The notes under the pieces were generated by a model. That model saw nothing but the letters and a program-made list of their open reading frames with translations. It was not told where the DNA came from and ran no database searches. Made by a program: the position numbers and the translations under genes. Positions 10,970 to 21,649 of a stretch of DNA of 64,000 bases are shown here, piece by piece (the first letter of the stretch is position 1; the number at the start of each line of letters is the position of its first letter). Source of the stretch: Tilletia caries (Eukaryota; Basidiomycota; Exobasidiomycetes; Tilletiales; Tilletiaceae); NCBI GenBank assembly GCA_032718865.1, contig JALUTQ010000030.1:1116001-1180000 (forward strand), written 5' to 3'.

Positions 10970-12722
10970 ATGGCGGCCCTTCAAGACGAGGCACGGCTCA
11001 TCCAGTCGGATGCTGCCGGTGCAGGCGAGGATCTGGGCGGAGATGCCCTCATGGCTGCGGGAGGAGACGATCACCCCGGGGACGACAAGGACGACGCCGA
11101 CCAAGCTGCTTCGGTGACCGTCCATCAAGATCAGCAGCCACTCGACTCATACATCCGTGGTGGCGAGCGACCCGCGCGTGATGTTCAGCGCGACATCGAA
11201 CAAGGCATCATGGACTCGCTCACGGACCCTTACCTGCCCTCCAACGCCGGTGATCAGTCCATCCACTGATACCAACCCTCCCTCAACCTTCCGAAGGTGT
11301 ACTCGGTCAAAGGCAAGGCCAAGAAGGCTCGGTCATCGTCACACTCTGCTGATTCAGACGAGGAGGTTCGACGCATCATCGCGAAGGACCTGGAGGAAGG
11401 GCGTCCGATAACGCCAGCGCCCACCAAGATAGAGGACCTGTTCTCCCTTTTCGAGCAGCTCACTCCGACATCACGCAAGGTCGCCCTCGGTCGGCTGTTG
11501 CCTGTCGCGAAGGGGCCCAATCATGCTGGATCGGACAGCGAGACCACCCAGGACAACCCCTATCGACGTCCTGTGACCAAGGCTCCTCCTCCGACATCAA
11601 CTCCTTCATCAAGCAAGCACAAGCTGTCGCCGCAAGGCCTTCCATCCCTCAAGAAGATTCGACATCAAGCTCCTCTGCTCGGCCGCTCAGACAGCGAGCC
11701 TTCACTCATCAGGGGCCGACCCTTCCAGCCCAAGGCGAAGAGCACGGCCACGGTCGACCTTCCCTACCTTGTCGTCATCAACAAGCTGCGTAACTCCATG
11801 TACGTACCGCTTTGGCATTTCACCCAAGAAGGGATCGTGGAGGGACGAGCGCGCGACGCGCACGTCGTACACACAACGACGCCAACCATCGCTCAACTCC
11901 TGGACTCATCCGGTCCAAACGCTCAGCTTGGTCAGCACAAGAAGCAAGACCTGGCGATGTCGTACGCTGAGATGTCGTCGGCGTTCAAGGCTTTCGACAA
12001 GTCCATGGAGAAGGTCGTCGCTGAGGCGAAGGGAGAGGTCAAGGAATGGCTGCAGATCGAGAAGGACGCCTGGGTGGACATGTGGTCGTCCGTTCGCGAT
12101 CACCCACTGATAGGGAAGAGTGGAGGATGGGCGATCCTTGCTCGCTACGTCGACCTGCTCCGACACGACTACTACGATGCCCCATACGGCTATCGACTCG
12201 ACCCTGCCACTTGGCAGTCGGACATCATGGCGCGGGTCAAAATGTTTTTGGACTTCAACTCCATCATCGAGGCGTCCTCTTCTTCCTCGGGTGGTCATCA
12301 AGCCGGACACGGCGGCAATCAGCAGGCCTCCTCCTCATCGGGCAAGACCTCTCAGAAGAAGAGCAAGGCCCAAGGGGGCAAGCAGCCCTTTTCGTCGGGT
12401 GCCTCGACTAGTCCCGATGGTCTTGGCGCCTGCTTCGTCTGCGGGTCCCGGGTTCGGCACAACATCAACGTTTGCAACCGAGTCCCCGAAGGTCGAGAGA
12501 CCGCGCACGCCAAGCGTGACGCCGGCCGCAAGCTTGTCAGTTGTCCGGGCCTCGGATGGCACAACCATCATCTGCCATCGCTTCAATCTCTCCAACGGAT
12601 GCATGTCGACCGCTCCAAGCTGCTCGGCCGGAAAGCACGAGTGTTCCATCTGCGGCAAGACTGAACATGGGTGCCAAGGTTGCCCAACCGTCACCAAGCC
12701 CTCTCAAGCCTCAGGGCTTTGA
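10970..12722 (+). pseudogene. Gag-like ORF of YR element 2
   Basis: One frame runs from 10970 (MAALQDEARLIQSD) to 12664 with a single TGA at 11267-11269 between QSIH and YQPSLNLPK. The block VPLWHFTQEGIVEGR and the segment WAILARYVDLLRHDYYD match Gag of element 1. A zinc knuckle CFVCGSRVRHNINVC follows, and after a frame change near 12530 a second cluster reads CHRFNLSNGC...CSAGKHECSICGKTEHGCQGC. A frame change near 12700 leads on to the RT domain. An ATG at 10938 in another frame ends in an AG that could be an upstream splice site. It is probably a pseudogene. Confidence 0.66.
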
Positions 12723-12796
12723 GTTGGCTATCGCATCACTCAATCTCGCCCATGCGTTTCCGACCATGGTGCGAGATCTGGAGGAGGGGTTCTCAT

Positions 12797-12892
12797 TCGG
12801 AATCCCCCCTATCAGGGTCACCACGGTGAACCCTAATCATGCTGTCGGAATCCCCCCTATCAGGGTCACCACGGTGAACCCTAATCATGCTG
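12797..12892 (+). repeat. 48-bp tandem duplication inside YR element 2
   Basis: Two adjacent 48-bp units start at 12797 and 12845; each encodes GIPPIRVTTVNPNHA plus one residue. Element 1 has only one such segment (FGVPRINKTITPTNHA), so this is a local duplication that keeps the frame. Confidence 0.92.
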
Positions 12893-13577
12893 AGGCTGAG
12901 GAGGATCTGGAGATCCTTCAGGAGATTGTGGACAGGGAGGTGGACGTGGGTAGAGTCCTGGCTCTCTTGTCATTGGAGGAGGTGGAGGAGAGGTTGGGTT
13001 GCTTTCAGACTTCTCCGCTGGGCTTGGTTCCCAAGCCTGGCGGGAAGTTCAGGATGATTCAAGACTTCTCCTTCCCGAGGAAGGCCGGTCCAGAGGCTGC
13101 TGCCTCGATCAACGCCTACATCGACTCTGATGAGTTCGTGTGTGGCTGGGACGGTTTTACGGCTATGGTCGATCAGGTTAGTGTCCAGTCCCTTTCCCAA
13201 CTTTGCGTGGTCCTTTGAGACCTCTGCCCTCTCTCTCCACCCCATCACTCTCATCAATCAGTAGCATGGTGTAATCCCTCTGCTTCACGATCAATCAATT
13301 TCCGAGCTCTGGCTTTGCCAACTCGATGTTTGCTCTTCATTCATCATCATCATCATCTCGTTGGACTCTTGAATCATTGGATCAATGCGTTTGGAATGGT
13401 GGGCTGATATGCTCTCTCTCCTTTCTCTCTTTCATCAGATTTGGGATTCCCCGAAGGGATCCTTTGCAGTTTGCAGCGATGTCGGACGCGCAGGAGGCGT
13501 TCCGGGCGATCAAGGCGCACCCCTCTCAGCTTCCGGGGTTGGTCATTGCGTTGCCGAAAGGAGGATTTGGCATCGAT

Positions 13578-14274
13578 CAAGGATCTTCCCGGAGTAGGCC
13601 CCGGAGTAGCATTCCCCGGAGCTCCGCGGACTCCGGGGGACGCTCTGCACGGGTACGGAGCACGGAGCGAGATTTGAGCGTTTTTTACTAGCTTTAGATT
13701 TGCGGAGCTACTCCGCGAAGGTATGGCTGCAGCGCCCCGGAGCACGGAGTGAGTTTGCTGGCATTGTCAAAAAAGCCCCGGAGCACGGAGCAGACCCCGG
13801 AGTCCGTCGGAGCTCCGGGGATGGCAAAGTGGGTCACGTGATGGCCAAAACTGAGTCACGTGACCGGTTTGGGAGGGATTTCTCGTCCGAATCAGGTCGA
13901 AATACTGTGTATTTCAGCTTTTTTGGGGCAGTAAACCCTTGGAAAGAAATGATATAGACTTTTAAAGCTGCGATTGAACTGTTTCGATGAGATTCGACCT
14001 TCTCCCGAGCCCATGTTGGACTCATTTTATGACACCCCGGAGTACCCCGGAGTCCGCGGAGCTATTTTGCGGAGCACGGAGTCCGCCTGTGAAAAATATA
14101 CGGAGTACGGAGTAGATTCTTGCGCGCAACCGCAACTTCGACGGAGCACGGAGTGCTCGCCAGCTGATCACCAGAAATTTTGCGGAGCACGGAGCTGGCC
14201 AGAGCTCAGACGGAGCTGAGCGGAGCGTCGCCCCGGAGTCCGGGCTCCGGGGATCTACTCCGGGAAGATCCTTA
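13578..14274. mobile_element. 697-bp hAT-type MITE, copy A
   Basis: The right end reads CTACTCCGGGAAGATCCTTA and the left end is its near-perfect inverted copy, starting CAAGGATCTTCCCGGAGTAG. The 8-bp target duplication GCATCGAT is exact (13570-13577 and 14275-14282). An 8-bp duplication with short inverted ends is the mark of the hAT superfamily. There is no transposase. The interior is dense in CGGAGCACGGAGT-like and CCCCGGAGT boxes and has palindromic TCACGTGA sites. Copy B at 49375-50071 has the same length and nearly the same sequence, so both are recent. Confidence 0.95.
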
Positions 14275-15292
14275 GCATCGATACTCGTCTGCCCTTTGGT
14301 CTGGCTTCGGCCACTGGGGCTTGGGGGTCGGTGGCGGACCTCGTCAAGATGCTGATCATCAACACGATGCCCGCGCTCCGGGTCATCAAATGGGTAGATG
14401 ACTTTGTCTTCATCAAACCCCCGGACTCGGCCATTACACTCAAGGACATCCATCAAGCAACCGAGGTGCTGGGTTTCCCCTGGCACCCGGTAAAGCAGTC
14501 GGACTTCGACTCGAAGGTGACCTACCTGGGATTCATCTGGGACCTTCACGCAATGACGGTCAAGCTACCGGATTCGAAACGGGAAGCGTTCAGCCTTCGG
14601 GCCTCGGCTTTCCTGTCGTCATCACCTCGGTCCCTCAAGGAAGTGCGGGAGACGTGCGGTGCACTTCAGCATGTGGCCTCCATGGCCCGGGACCTGGCTC
14701 CTTTCCTCGCGGAGTTCTTCACTTTCATGAAGGCTTGGGAGTCAAAAAGGAGCCCTATCTCGGCTTCACGTCCCTGCTCAGGTACAAGACGAAGCCAAGG
14801 TATGGGTGCGTGCCCTCAGGCACGAAATGGTCAGGTCTATCGCCATGCCCTCGAAGGAGTTTCCTCACGTCTTGTACGTCGACGCGTCTACGACCTGGGG
14901 CGTCGGGGTTACGTGCGACGATCGATGGGCGGCTTGGATGTTGCTCTCCGGATGGGATGCTGATGGAAGGGGGATTGGATGGGCCGAAGCGGCTGCCCTG
15001 GAGCTTTGTGTCCGACAGGCAGTTGCGATGAGTGCATCGGACTGTGTCCTACGGATCTTCAGCGATAACAAAGGTGTTATCGGGGCCTTCAGGGAAGGTC
15101 GGAGTCGCGGACGATCGGCCAACTCGATCATGCGCTCGCTCATTGCATTTGCGATGCAGCATCATCTCGACGTTCGGGTCACCTACGTGGCTACCGACGT
15201 TAACCCGGCCGACGCGCCGTCTCGTGGGGAGGCTCTGCCTGGCACCCATCTTCCCGGTTTTGACACCCCAGCCCCCCTTCGACCCTTCCTTC

Positions 15293-15445
15293 ATGCCACA
15301 CGGAGACATTAAGTGGTACCAGAAACAACTTCGGGAGGAGGACAAGGCTCGATATCCTCGCACAAGGCGGCAGGGGGCTGCGTCCTTGGCAGGAAACAAA
15401 TCTGGTCGGCATCCAACTCCCACCCATCGAGCCCCGCGTAGGGGC

Positions 15446-15476
<31 letters not shown>

Positions 15477-16706
15477 CCTCTTCACATCCAGCAGCTCTGC
15501 AGCAATCTTCCATCTCCAAATCACTCTCTGCATCCGCCCTGACGAGCCTGGCTCTCGTTGGGCGCCCTCAGCCACTCAAGACCATCAAGACATCGAAACC
15601 CTCATCCATCGGCAAGAAGCCTCTGGCTCGTGATCGAATCATGTCCATGGCCCCCATCAGTGGGGACAATCCTGGACTCAAGACGACATCAGGGTTCGAC
15701 TTTGACCCGCAAGGCTGCCACTGGCATGCCGTTCACCAAATCCTCGCGTCCTCGCTCGAGGCATCAACGCGTGCCAATTATGGCGCCGGCATCGACCATT
15801 TCGTCGATTTCTGCAACGAGAGCGGCATTGCTCATCAACATCGATACCCTGTATCCCAGAGCTTGCTCCTCGCCTTTGTGGCTCATCTGAGCGACAATGT
15901 CAGGGCTTCCACTCTCAGCAACTACATCACCGGCATCGCCACCTGGCACCGGACCTGGAATCAACCTTTCGAGAGGGGCGAGGCCGTCGGCCTGGCCCTC
16001 AGGGCTCTATCAAAATCAGGGCCTCCCAAGCTGCCTCCTCGCCCGCCGGTCACTCCTGAGGAGCTCATGGCTGTCTTCCGCGTGCTGGACGTTGCCGGGA
16101 ATGCTCATCACGCAGCGGTATGGGCTTGTGCGCTGGTCTCATGGTGGTCCATGTGTCGGTTGGGGGAAACAACCACGGCCAACCTCTCTCCTCAGGCCGA
16201 TCGCAACGTAATGCGATCCCACTTTCGAGGTTTCTCGACGGATGATTCGGGCCACAGGATGGCGGCCTTCTGGCTTCCATGGACGAAGACTACGAAGGTC
16301 CAAGGACTGGAAAAGTTCGTGGCCGACTGCGGTGGGGCTCTCAACCCGGTCTTCGCCCTCCGTCATCATTTTCGACTCTCGCCTCACGTTCCGGAGCTCG
16401 CCGGCATCACTTCCCTCTTCGCGTTCAGGGAGCGGGCTGACAAGCCCCTCCTTCCCCTCACAAAGAAATCGTTTCTCGAAACCTTCAACTCGGCCCTTTC
16501 AGCTGCCGGTCGCGGTTCGCATGTGGGTCACTCGTTCCGGATTGGGGGCGCAACCATTCACTGGCGTGCTGGTGTCCCCTTGGACACCATCAAGCTCATG
16601 GGGGTGCTGGAAGTCCGACTCCGTACTTCAGTACCTCCGTAGCCTGGATCTCGGATTGGCCAGCGCGCATGCGCTCACGGCATCATTCATTGGGAATCCC
16701 TTGTGA
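15293..16706 (+). pseudogene. Tyrosine recombinase of YR element 2, frameshifted before the catalytic Tyr
   Basis: ATG 15293 (MPHGDIKWYQ). A serine run comes from a TCA repeat at about 15447-15480. Then SSLEASTRANYG, the first catalytic Arg in CRLGETTT and GHSFRIGGATIH (His-Arg box). At 16600-16604 a run of five G moves the frame: the reading frame gives MGVLEVRLRTSVPP and stops at 16642, whereas the next frame gives GCWKSDSVLQYLRSLDLG and runs to 16706. The second matches the terminal block of element 1 (GGWDSD, FKIYLRDP), so it holds the catalytic Tyr codon at 16632-16634. One G fewer restores the enzyme end. Confidence 0.85.
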
Positions 16707-17186
16707 TCCTGACCTTGGTCTCTTTTTCACACCACTCTTGGCGGTTTCCTCCTGCCTCATGACCTCTCGGCTCTCAGTTCTCCATTCTCATGACCCCTTT
16801 CAGGCGATGATCCATTCCGCTGCTGGCTGCAACATCAATCTCCTCAATCACTCTCGCGCGTTTCTCTGCGCTCTTTGACTCATCCTTCCTCATCATTGAA
16901 GCCATCGCTTTCAGAATCAGTGATTTCAGTGATACTTTCCAGCTTGATCCCTGCGTGCATATAAGGACGTCAGCGACCCAATCATTCTTCACCTGGGCCG
17001 CCGCGGTCTGCCTCACTGCGCTCAGCATCCCTGCCTTCGGGATCTGAGGGACGGCGGGCCCGGCGGATCATTCTCGGGTCTCAGCTGGCCAGAACTATTT
17101 AGGTCTCTTACTATGCACGTGTATCTTTGGGTCCACGTTTAATGAGTCTACTCAGAACGTCGCACCGCACGGAGCAAGGCCGAGGG

Positions 17187-17300
17187 ACGTGTTTCGAGAA
17201 GACAAACAAAACAAACAAAAGCAAACGCGTCGCGAATCGTGAAACGCGTCAAGAATAACGCGTCCATATTCTTGCTTTTCTTTTGCAGATCGAGGACTTC
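17187..17300. promoter_or_regulatory. ACGCGT-rich dispersed repeat, second copy
   Basis: Near-identical to 4986-5096 and in the same orientation, with three ACGCGT cores; it carries a small extra AACAA unit. It begins about 730 bp upstream of oxygenase copy 2, and the two repeats bracket the pair of YR elements. A piece of the adjoining sequence (GACTGCGGGTGTGCAGCT on the opposite strand) recurs at about 38555-38570. Confidence 0.5.
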
Positions 17301-18028
17301 TTCTGAGCTGCACACCCGCAGTCTTCTTGAGTGCCTCCGTTCGTAGTCGTGAGAGAGGAAGTACGGGAATAACCCACCGCAGGTGGGCGGGCGCGGGCGT
17401 ATATATTTTGAGGCCGAGCTCGAGAGTGGGCCGCCCTGGGTGGGTGGGCCACTCTCGAGGCAAGGCATATGGAAGCACGTATGTACATAGGACAATAAGC
17501 CGGCGCCAAGAGAAATGAAACGTGAACGCATCGAGAATGTAAGTCGAGCGACTTGAGAAAGTGAAAAGAAACGTTGCGAGCGAGACGGGTCACGAGAAAC
17601 GATGCGAGAAGAGGGTGTGGAGGGTGGGAGAAAACAAAACGCAACGAGACGGAGTCGACTCCACGAAGACCGTTACACGCTCAGGAAGTGTCGAGGACCC
17701 GAGAGGCAGTGGAAGAGAGCGAGGAGGACGAGGTGGTGATGGATCTGCGTTTCCTCTTCTGCTGAGAGGAGAGGGGGAGGTGCAGAGAATTTTCCAACGA
17801 GTTGGAACGCTCCGAGATCACACTGCCTTCGGCTGCTCGACGCCCGACTTGGGTGCAGCCGACGGAACGTCGTATCTCCGCAACCGGCACAGGCAGCGGA
17901 CGCAGCGAACAGGATGCAACATACACATACACACCATAACCATTCACTAAGGACTGGTCGATCCCTTTCTCCCCGACGCCTCACGCACTCACGGTAACAG
18001 AACAGGCGACCCCAGGAAGCGAAAAAAA
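17301..18028. other. Upstream region of oxygenase copy 2
   Basis: No gene is recognised. It holds an inverted sequence around 17415-17460 (CTCGAGAGTGGGCCGCC against GGGCCACTCTCGAG) that could form a hairpin. Open frames here show no domain. Confidence 0.4.
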
Positions 18029-20554
18029 ATGCGCAAACCGTCCGTTACGGAAGGCTCAGAGGAGTCCGACTCGGAGATCGGCGCTTCGTCTGGCCCGCTC
18101 GCTACCCTTGCCGGGCTGATGTACGACGCGCCTGTGCATCTGGGCGACTTCAGCTCTGGAGGACCCGCGACGGACTTCTTACCCGCCGCCCCTGGTCTGG
18201 AGATTGAAGGCGTCGGCCCTGTCGCGCTTCCGCTGCACGACGCCCAGATGGCCGAGAAAATTGTCTCGGTCTGCGAGAAGGCCCCTTTCGGACGTGGATT
18301 CGACACCGTCGTCGACACGGCCGTACGCAACTCCTGGCAGCTGCATCCCTCCAAGGTCAAGATCACGAACCCGGCATGGCAAAGCGGCCTTACCGCTGCC
18401 GCCAAGGTCATCGCCGATAGATTTGGTGTAGAGGGCACACCCATCACGCTCCGTCCTTACAAATTTCTCTTCTACAAGGAGGGTGGCCATTTCGCCAAGC
18501 ATCGAGACACGGAAAAGGAGGACCGGATGTTCGCTACCATGGTCGTCCAGCTTCCCTCAGCACATACCGGCGGAGCGCTCGAGGTCTATAGGCAAAACGA
18601 GGGGACGCCCACTGTGCACGACTTTGGGGCTGCCAAGGGCACGGCCCCGTTCCAGTGCCACTATGCGGTCCACTACGCTGACGCCGAGCACGCCCTTCAG
18701 CCAGTCACGGCAGGCTACCGCCTCGCGATGGTGTATTCCATTTGCTGGCCCGAGGACTGGGAGACGCCCGCGCCTTCACTTGAGCACGAGTCCCGCGGTG
18801 CCATGATCGACGCCCTTGCTCAGGTAAGCAAGGAGCGACGCACCTTCCATTACTTTTTGGAGCATATGTACACACCCAAAAGCGTCGGTGCCATGGGCGT
18901 AAACTTCTTCAAAGGCGCCGATCGCGGTATTGTGGCCAACCTGCGGGTCCTCAATGATGCTCTTCCGCCAGAGCAAAGGTTCCGATTCTACATTGCGCAA
19001 GCGGAGCGGAATTCGTCCTACTATGGCGAGGGCGGTGGATATCATAATAACCGCTACGACAGCGACGGCGATGAGTTCGACGACGTGGACTGGACGCTTC
19101 AAGAGGGTCCATATTACGAAGTCTCCGACCTGCGCCCGCTGCGGGGCGGCGACCCAATCCCCTGCAATGATTTCACACTGGAGGATGACGCGGTTTTGAA
19201 CCCGGAGAACAAGTCCCGGATGGCTCTCTGGCGAGGCCACTGTACCACACACATGGAGGATTATACCGGAAACGCCGGCCCCAGCAAGGACACAGTCTAC
19301 CTCAAGTACGTCCTCATCGCATGGCCTGCAAACATGGCAGATGCCTTCACAATGGCCTGTCGGGGGCTGGAATCATCCCTGGGCCAAATTCTATACGGGA
19401 AGCGCGGGTCAGATCTCTCTTCGTACAGCTTGGAAAAGTTGCCACCCTTGGCCGAGGCTGCTGCCGGCAAGGCGTCGAAGCTGGATGCGTACCTGCGCAA
19501 TTTTGAGACGCTACGACAATGTTTCACGTGGAGCAGCTACTCGGAGAAGAAGTGCAGCTCTGTGCTCTTCACCTGTCTACGCGCGCTTCCGGACAATGAA
19601 GGCTTGTTAACCCGCCACGTGAAGCTGTTAACGGCGGGAACTGGTCCCTACAGTGAGAGCGATACCTTAGTCACCGTTGCACGCGACCATCCACTCGTAT
19701 GGGAGGCCGTACAGGCGGCCGTGGTGGAGGCGATTCGCGACCGCGATTTCGTTGATCAGGCGATCGAGTTGCTCCATCAGATGCAGCAAAAGGGCCTACC
19801 GCAAGCAACTTTCGCCCCCTTCGCGACCTCCGTGTTGAAGGTACTAAAGCCTGCTTCCAAGAGCGAGGTCGGGAATGCCGCTCTGCAAACCAAACTCTGG
19901 GAGGTCGTGTTCCACATCGGCGACGGACAAGGCGCGGAACTGTGTGCGGGCCTCCTTTCGCGTTACGCCAGCTTCGATCTCGGTGAGACGATCAAGGTCC
20001 ACACTGCGATGGTTCAGGCGTATAAGGCGAAGCGGACGCGGTACGATGCCCACATGCGCGCAGCAATTGGGCCCAGCCTCGAGCCGCGCATTTCGGAACT
20101 TGTCCGATCACGACAGCAATACGAAACGCGTGTCAGCAGCGCCCGCGCATGGCAGTTTCCCTTGGCTCGTTTCCCCGGTCACGAAGACATTCAAAACTTC
20201 CTGCGGGGCAGCAGCCAGACATTCAAGTTGACGGGCTTCGGTTGTATTGCCGACGCGCGTGACTATTTGCACAAGCACTGCCGGTCAAGACTGCTGCAGG
20301 TGCACGGTTCATGGACGGTGACGGCGGGTGGATCTGGTCGCTACTCATACGTGCAAGTCCTCAAGACAGACAAGTACCTGCGCGAGCTCAAGCAGAAACT
20401 TGCCAGAGTTGACGGTATGCTGCCCACGCTAAAAGCAATGCGCGCCGTCGACGCCGGGGCGCAAGGCACAGCACAGTCGGTATCGGGAGCAGGGGCGGAC
20501 GCAGAGGAACCGGCGGCGAAGAAAGCGAAGATCGAGGTCATTGTCATTGACTGA
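18029..20554 (+). CDS. 2OG-Fe(II) oxygenase-like protein, copy 2 (intact)
   Basis: A single 841-residue frame. The oxygenase core is at about residues 55-235: PYKFLFYKEGGHFAKHRD gives H158 and D160, AEHALQPVTAGYR gives H221 and R231, the expected Fe(II) and 2-oxoglutarate ligands. The remaining 600 residues have no domain I recognise; they look helical and end in a basic, nuclear-localisation-like AAKKAKIEV. There is an acidic stretch around DSDGDEFDDVDW. The role is probably a dioxygenase acting on protein or nucleic acid, but the substrate is unknown. Paralogues at 1451 and 33399 (both broken) share the whole length, making this the only complete copy here. Confidence 0.82.
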   Translation: MRKPSVTEGSEESDSEIGASSGPLATLAGLMYDAPVHLGDFSSGGPATDFLPAAPGLEIEGVGPVALPLHDAQMAEKIVSVCEKAPFGRGFDTVVDTAVRNSWQLHPSKVKITNPAWQSGLTAAAKVIADRFGVEGTPITLRPYKFLFYKEGGHFAKHRDTEKEDRMFATMVVQLPSAHTGGALEVYRQNEGTPTVHDFGAAKGTAPFQCHYAVHYADAEHALQPVTAGYRLAMVYSICWPEDWETPAPSLEHESRGAMIDALAQVSKERRTFHYFLEHMYTPKSVGAMGVNFFKGADRGIVANLRVLNDALPPEQRFRFYIAQAERNSSYYGEGGGYHNNRYDSDGDEFDDVDWTLQEGPYYEVSDLRPLRGGDPIPCNDFTLEDDAVLNPENKSRMALWRGHCTTHMEDYTGNAGPSKDTVYLKYVLIAWPANMADAFTMACRGLESSLGQILYGKRGSDLSSYSLEKLPPLAEAAAGKASKLDAYLRNFETLRQCFTWSSYSEKKCSSVLFTCLRALPDNEGLLTRHVKLLTAGTGPYSESDTLVTVARDHPLVWEAVQAAVVEAIRDRDFVDQAIELLHQMQQKGLPQATFAPFATSVLKVLKPASKSEVGNAALQTKLWEVVFHIGDGQGAELCAGLLSRYASFDLGETIKVHTAMVQAYKAKRTRYDAHMRAAIGPSLEPRISELVRSRQQYETRVSSARAWQFPLARFPGHEDIQNFLRGSSQTFKLTGFGCIADARDYLHKHCRSRLLQVHGSWTVTAGGSGRYSYVQVLKTDKYLRELKQKLARVDGMLPTLKAMRAVDAGAQGTAQSVSGAGADAEEPAAKKAKIEVIVID

Positions 20555-21480
20555 GTTATCCGCACCGCAGACATGTCTATCTCCTAATCACAATTAAGGC
20601 GTGAAAAGTCTTGCCTATTTGATCAACGATCAACTGTGCACTCACTGCAACCGATTCTCGGGCCAGTATTTCCATGCTTGATTCTGCCACGAGGTTGTGG
20701 TACAGTAATCAAGGCTCTGCACAGATCAAAGCCCTCGCTCGTCTCGACATCTAAGCTAAACTGATCTTATCATTCATTTCCTCACGTCTGCTCTCGCTCT
20801 TGCTCTTCCGCCTTTTTCCTTCTTTCCTCCTCTTCCCTTACCAGCAGCAACTCGACGGCGGCCTGCAATCATCATCCTCTCCGTCTTCTTCCATTAAGCA
20901 CTTCAGCCTCCGCCTCGGCGGCGACCGGCGAACCGTAGAACAGGGTCGAGCCTGCGCCACGGTCATCCAACTGCGACTCCCAAAAGAAGGTGCCGCTGCT
21001 CCGTGCTCCGCAAGTTGGCAAGTGAGTCTGCCGGCTGCCCATCATCTCCCTCATATGTGTTATTGAAATCTCGCTTCATTGGTGATCTCCAAAGTTTGAG
21101 TCAGCCCGCCTGCTTCACAGCCTCAACGTCTCAAGGTGGACGGTACCAAGGACCTTCTCATTACTTCACTTTCCCAGATTGAGCCGACCTGCCTGTCGGC
21201 CCGCTCGCAAGTTGCCTGGCTGCCCTCTGACATGACCCCTTCGCAGCGAGTTAAACTGTCATCAGGAATCTGATCCCAGGCCGCGTGTTCCACCGAGAGG
21301 GCAAGACGAAGGTCCAAGCGCGATGAGCGAAGGCAGTCGAAGGTCGGACCATGTCACCGTGCACATATGTAGAGCACGCCTGCATTTTGGGGCTCGGGCC
21401 CACTTTTCATCCGACACCCGCGCTCGAAAATGATTTTCATGATGAGGCAGTGCGGATTTACCGACACCCGATGTGTGCAT
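20555..21480. other. Interval without a supportable gene
   Basis: Only short frames without recognisable domains. It separates oxygenase copy 2 from the promoter of the small secreted protein. Confidence 0.5.
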
Positions 21481-21490
21481 TTGGGGAAGA

Positions 21491-21498
21491 AGTATAAA
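21491..21498 (+). promoter_or_regulatory. TATA box of the small secreted protein gene
   Basis: TATAAAAA lies about 155 bp upstream of the ATG at 21650, followed by a pyrimidine-rich leader, as is common for fungal secreted-protein genes. Confidence 0.6.
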
Positions 21499-21649
21499 AA
21501 GGGACACATCCCTGTATGAGCTGATCGCTGACCCGTTGTCCCTTCACCCTCTGCTTATCTTCCCTCCGCCCACCTTCATCCCTCTTTCCACGCTCTTTCC
21601 CTCCAACTCTAGACACTCTCCCTATCCCAACAGGACCTCAGCACTAGCC

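Larger units (their letters stand above)
12690..15312 (+). pseudogene. Reverse transcriptase-RNase H of YR element 2, interrupted by a MITE
   Basis: RT pieces in order: SPLGLVPKPGGKFRMIQDF (13015-13070); an intron starting GTTAGT at 13177 and probably ending CATCAG at 13438; SDAQEAFRAI with the first catalytic Asp (about 13480-13515); then, after the MITE at 13578-14274, FGLASATG and KWVDDFVFI with the catalytic Asp pair (about 14300-14410). RNase H follows with LYVDASTTWG, RIFSDNKG and NPADAPSRG to the stop at 15310-15312. A one-base frame change lies in the run of A near 14742-14747. Phase across the intron does not fit the simple splice sites, so another small indel or different splice sites must exist. 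Confidence 0.75.
10600..17150 (+). mobile_element. YR (DIRS/Ngaro-like) retrotransposon 2, heavily damaged
   Basis: Same gene order as the first element (Gag, zinc cluster, RT-RNase H, tyrosine recombinase), with clear but distant protein similarity, so it is a different family member and not a recent copy. Damage seen: an in-frame TGA at 11267, frame breaks near 12530 and 12700, a 48-bp tandem duplication at 12797-12892, a 697-bp MITE at 13578-14274, a frame break near 14745, and a frame break at 16600-16604. Its 3' end shares short blocks with element 1. Exact ends are not resolved. Confidence 0.78.

Noticed and set aside
15447..15480. TCA trinucleotide repeat as a meaningful satellite
   Set aside because: Short simple repeat coding a serine run in the recombinase leader; ordinary slippage.
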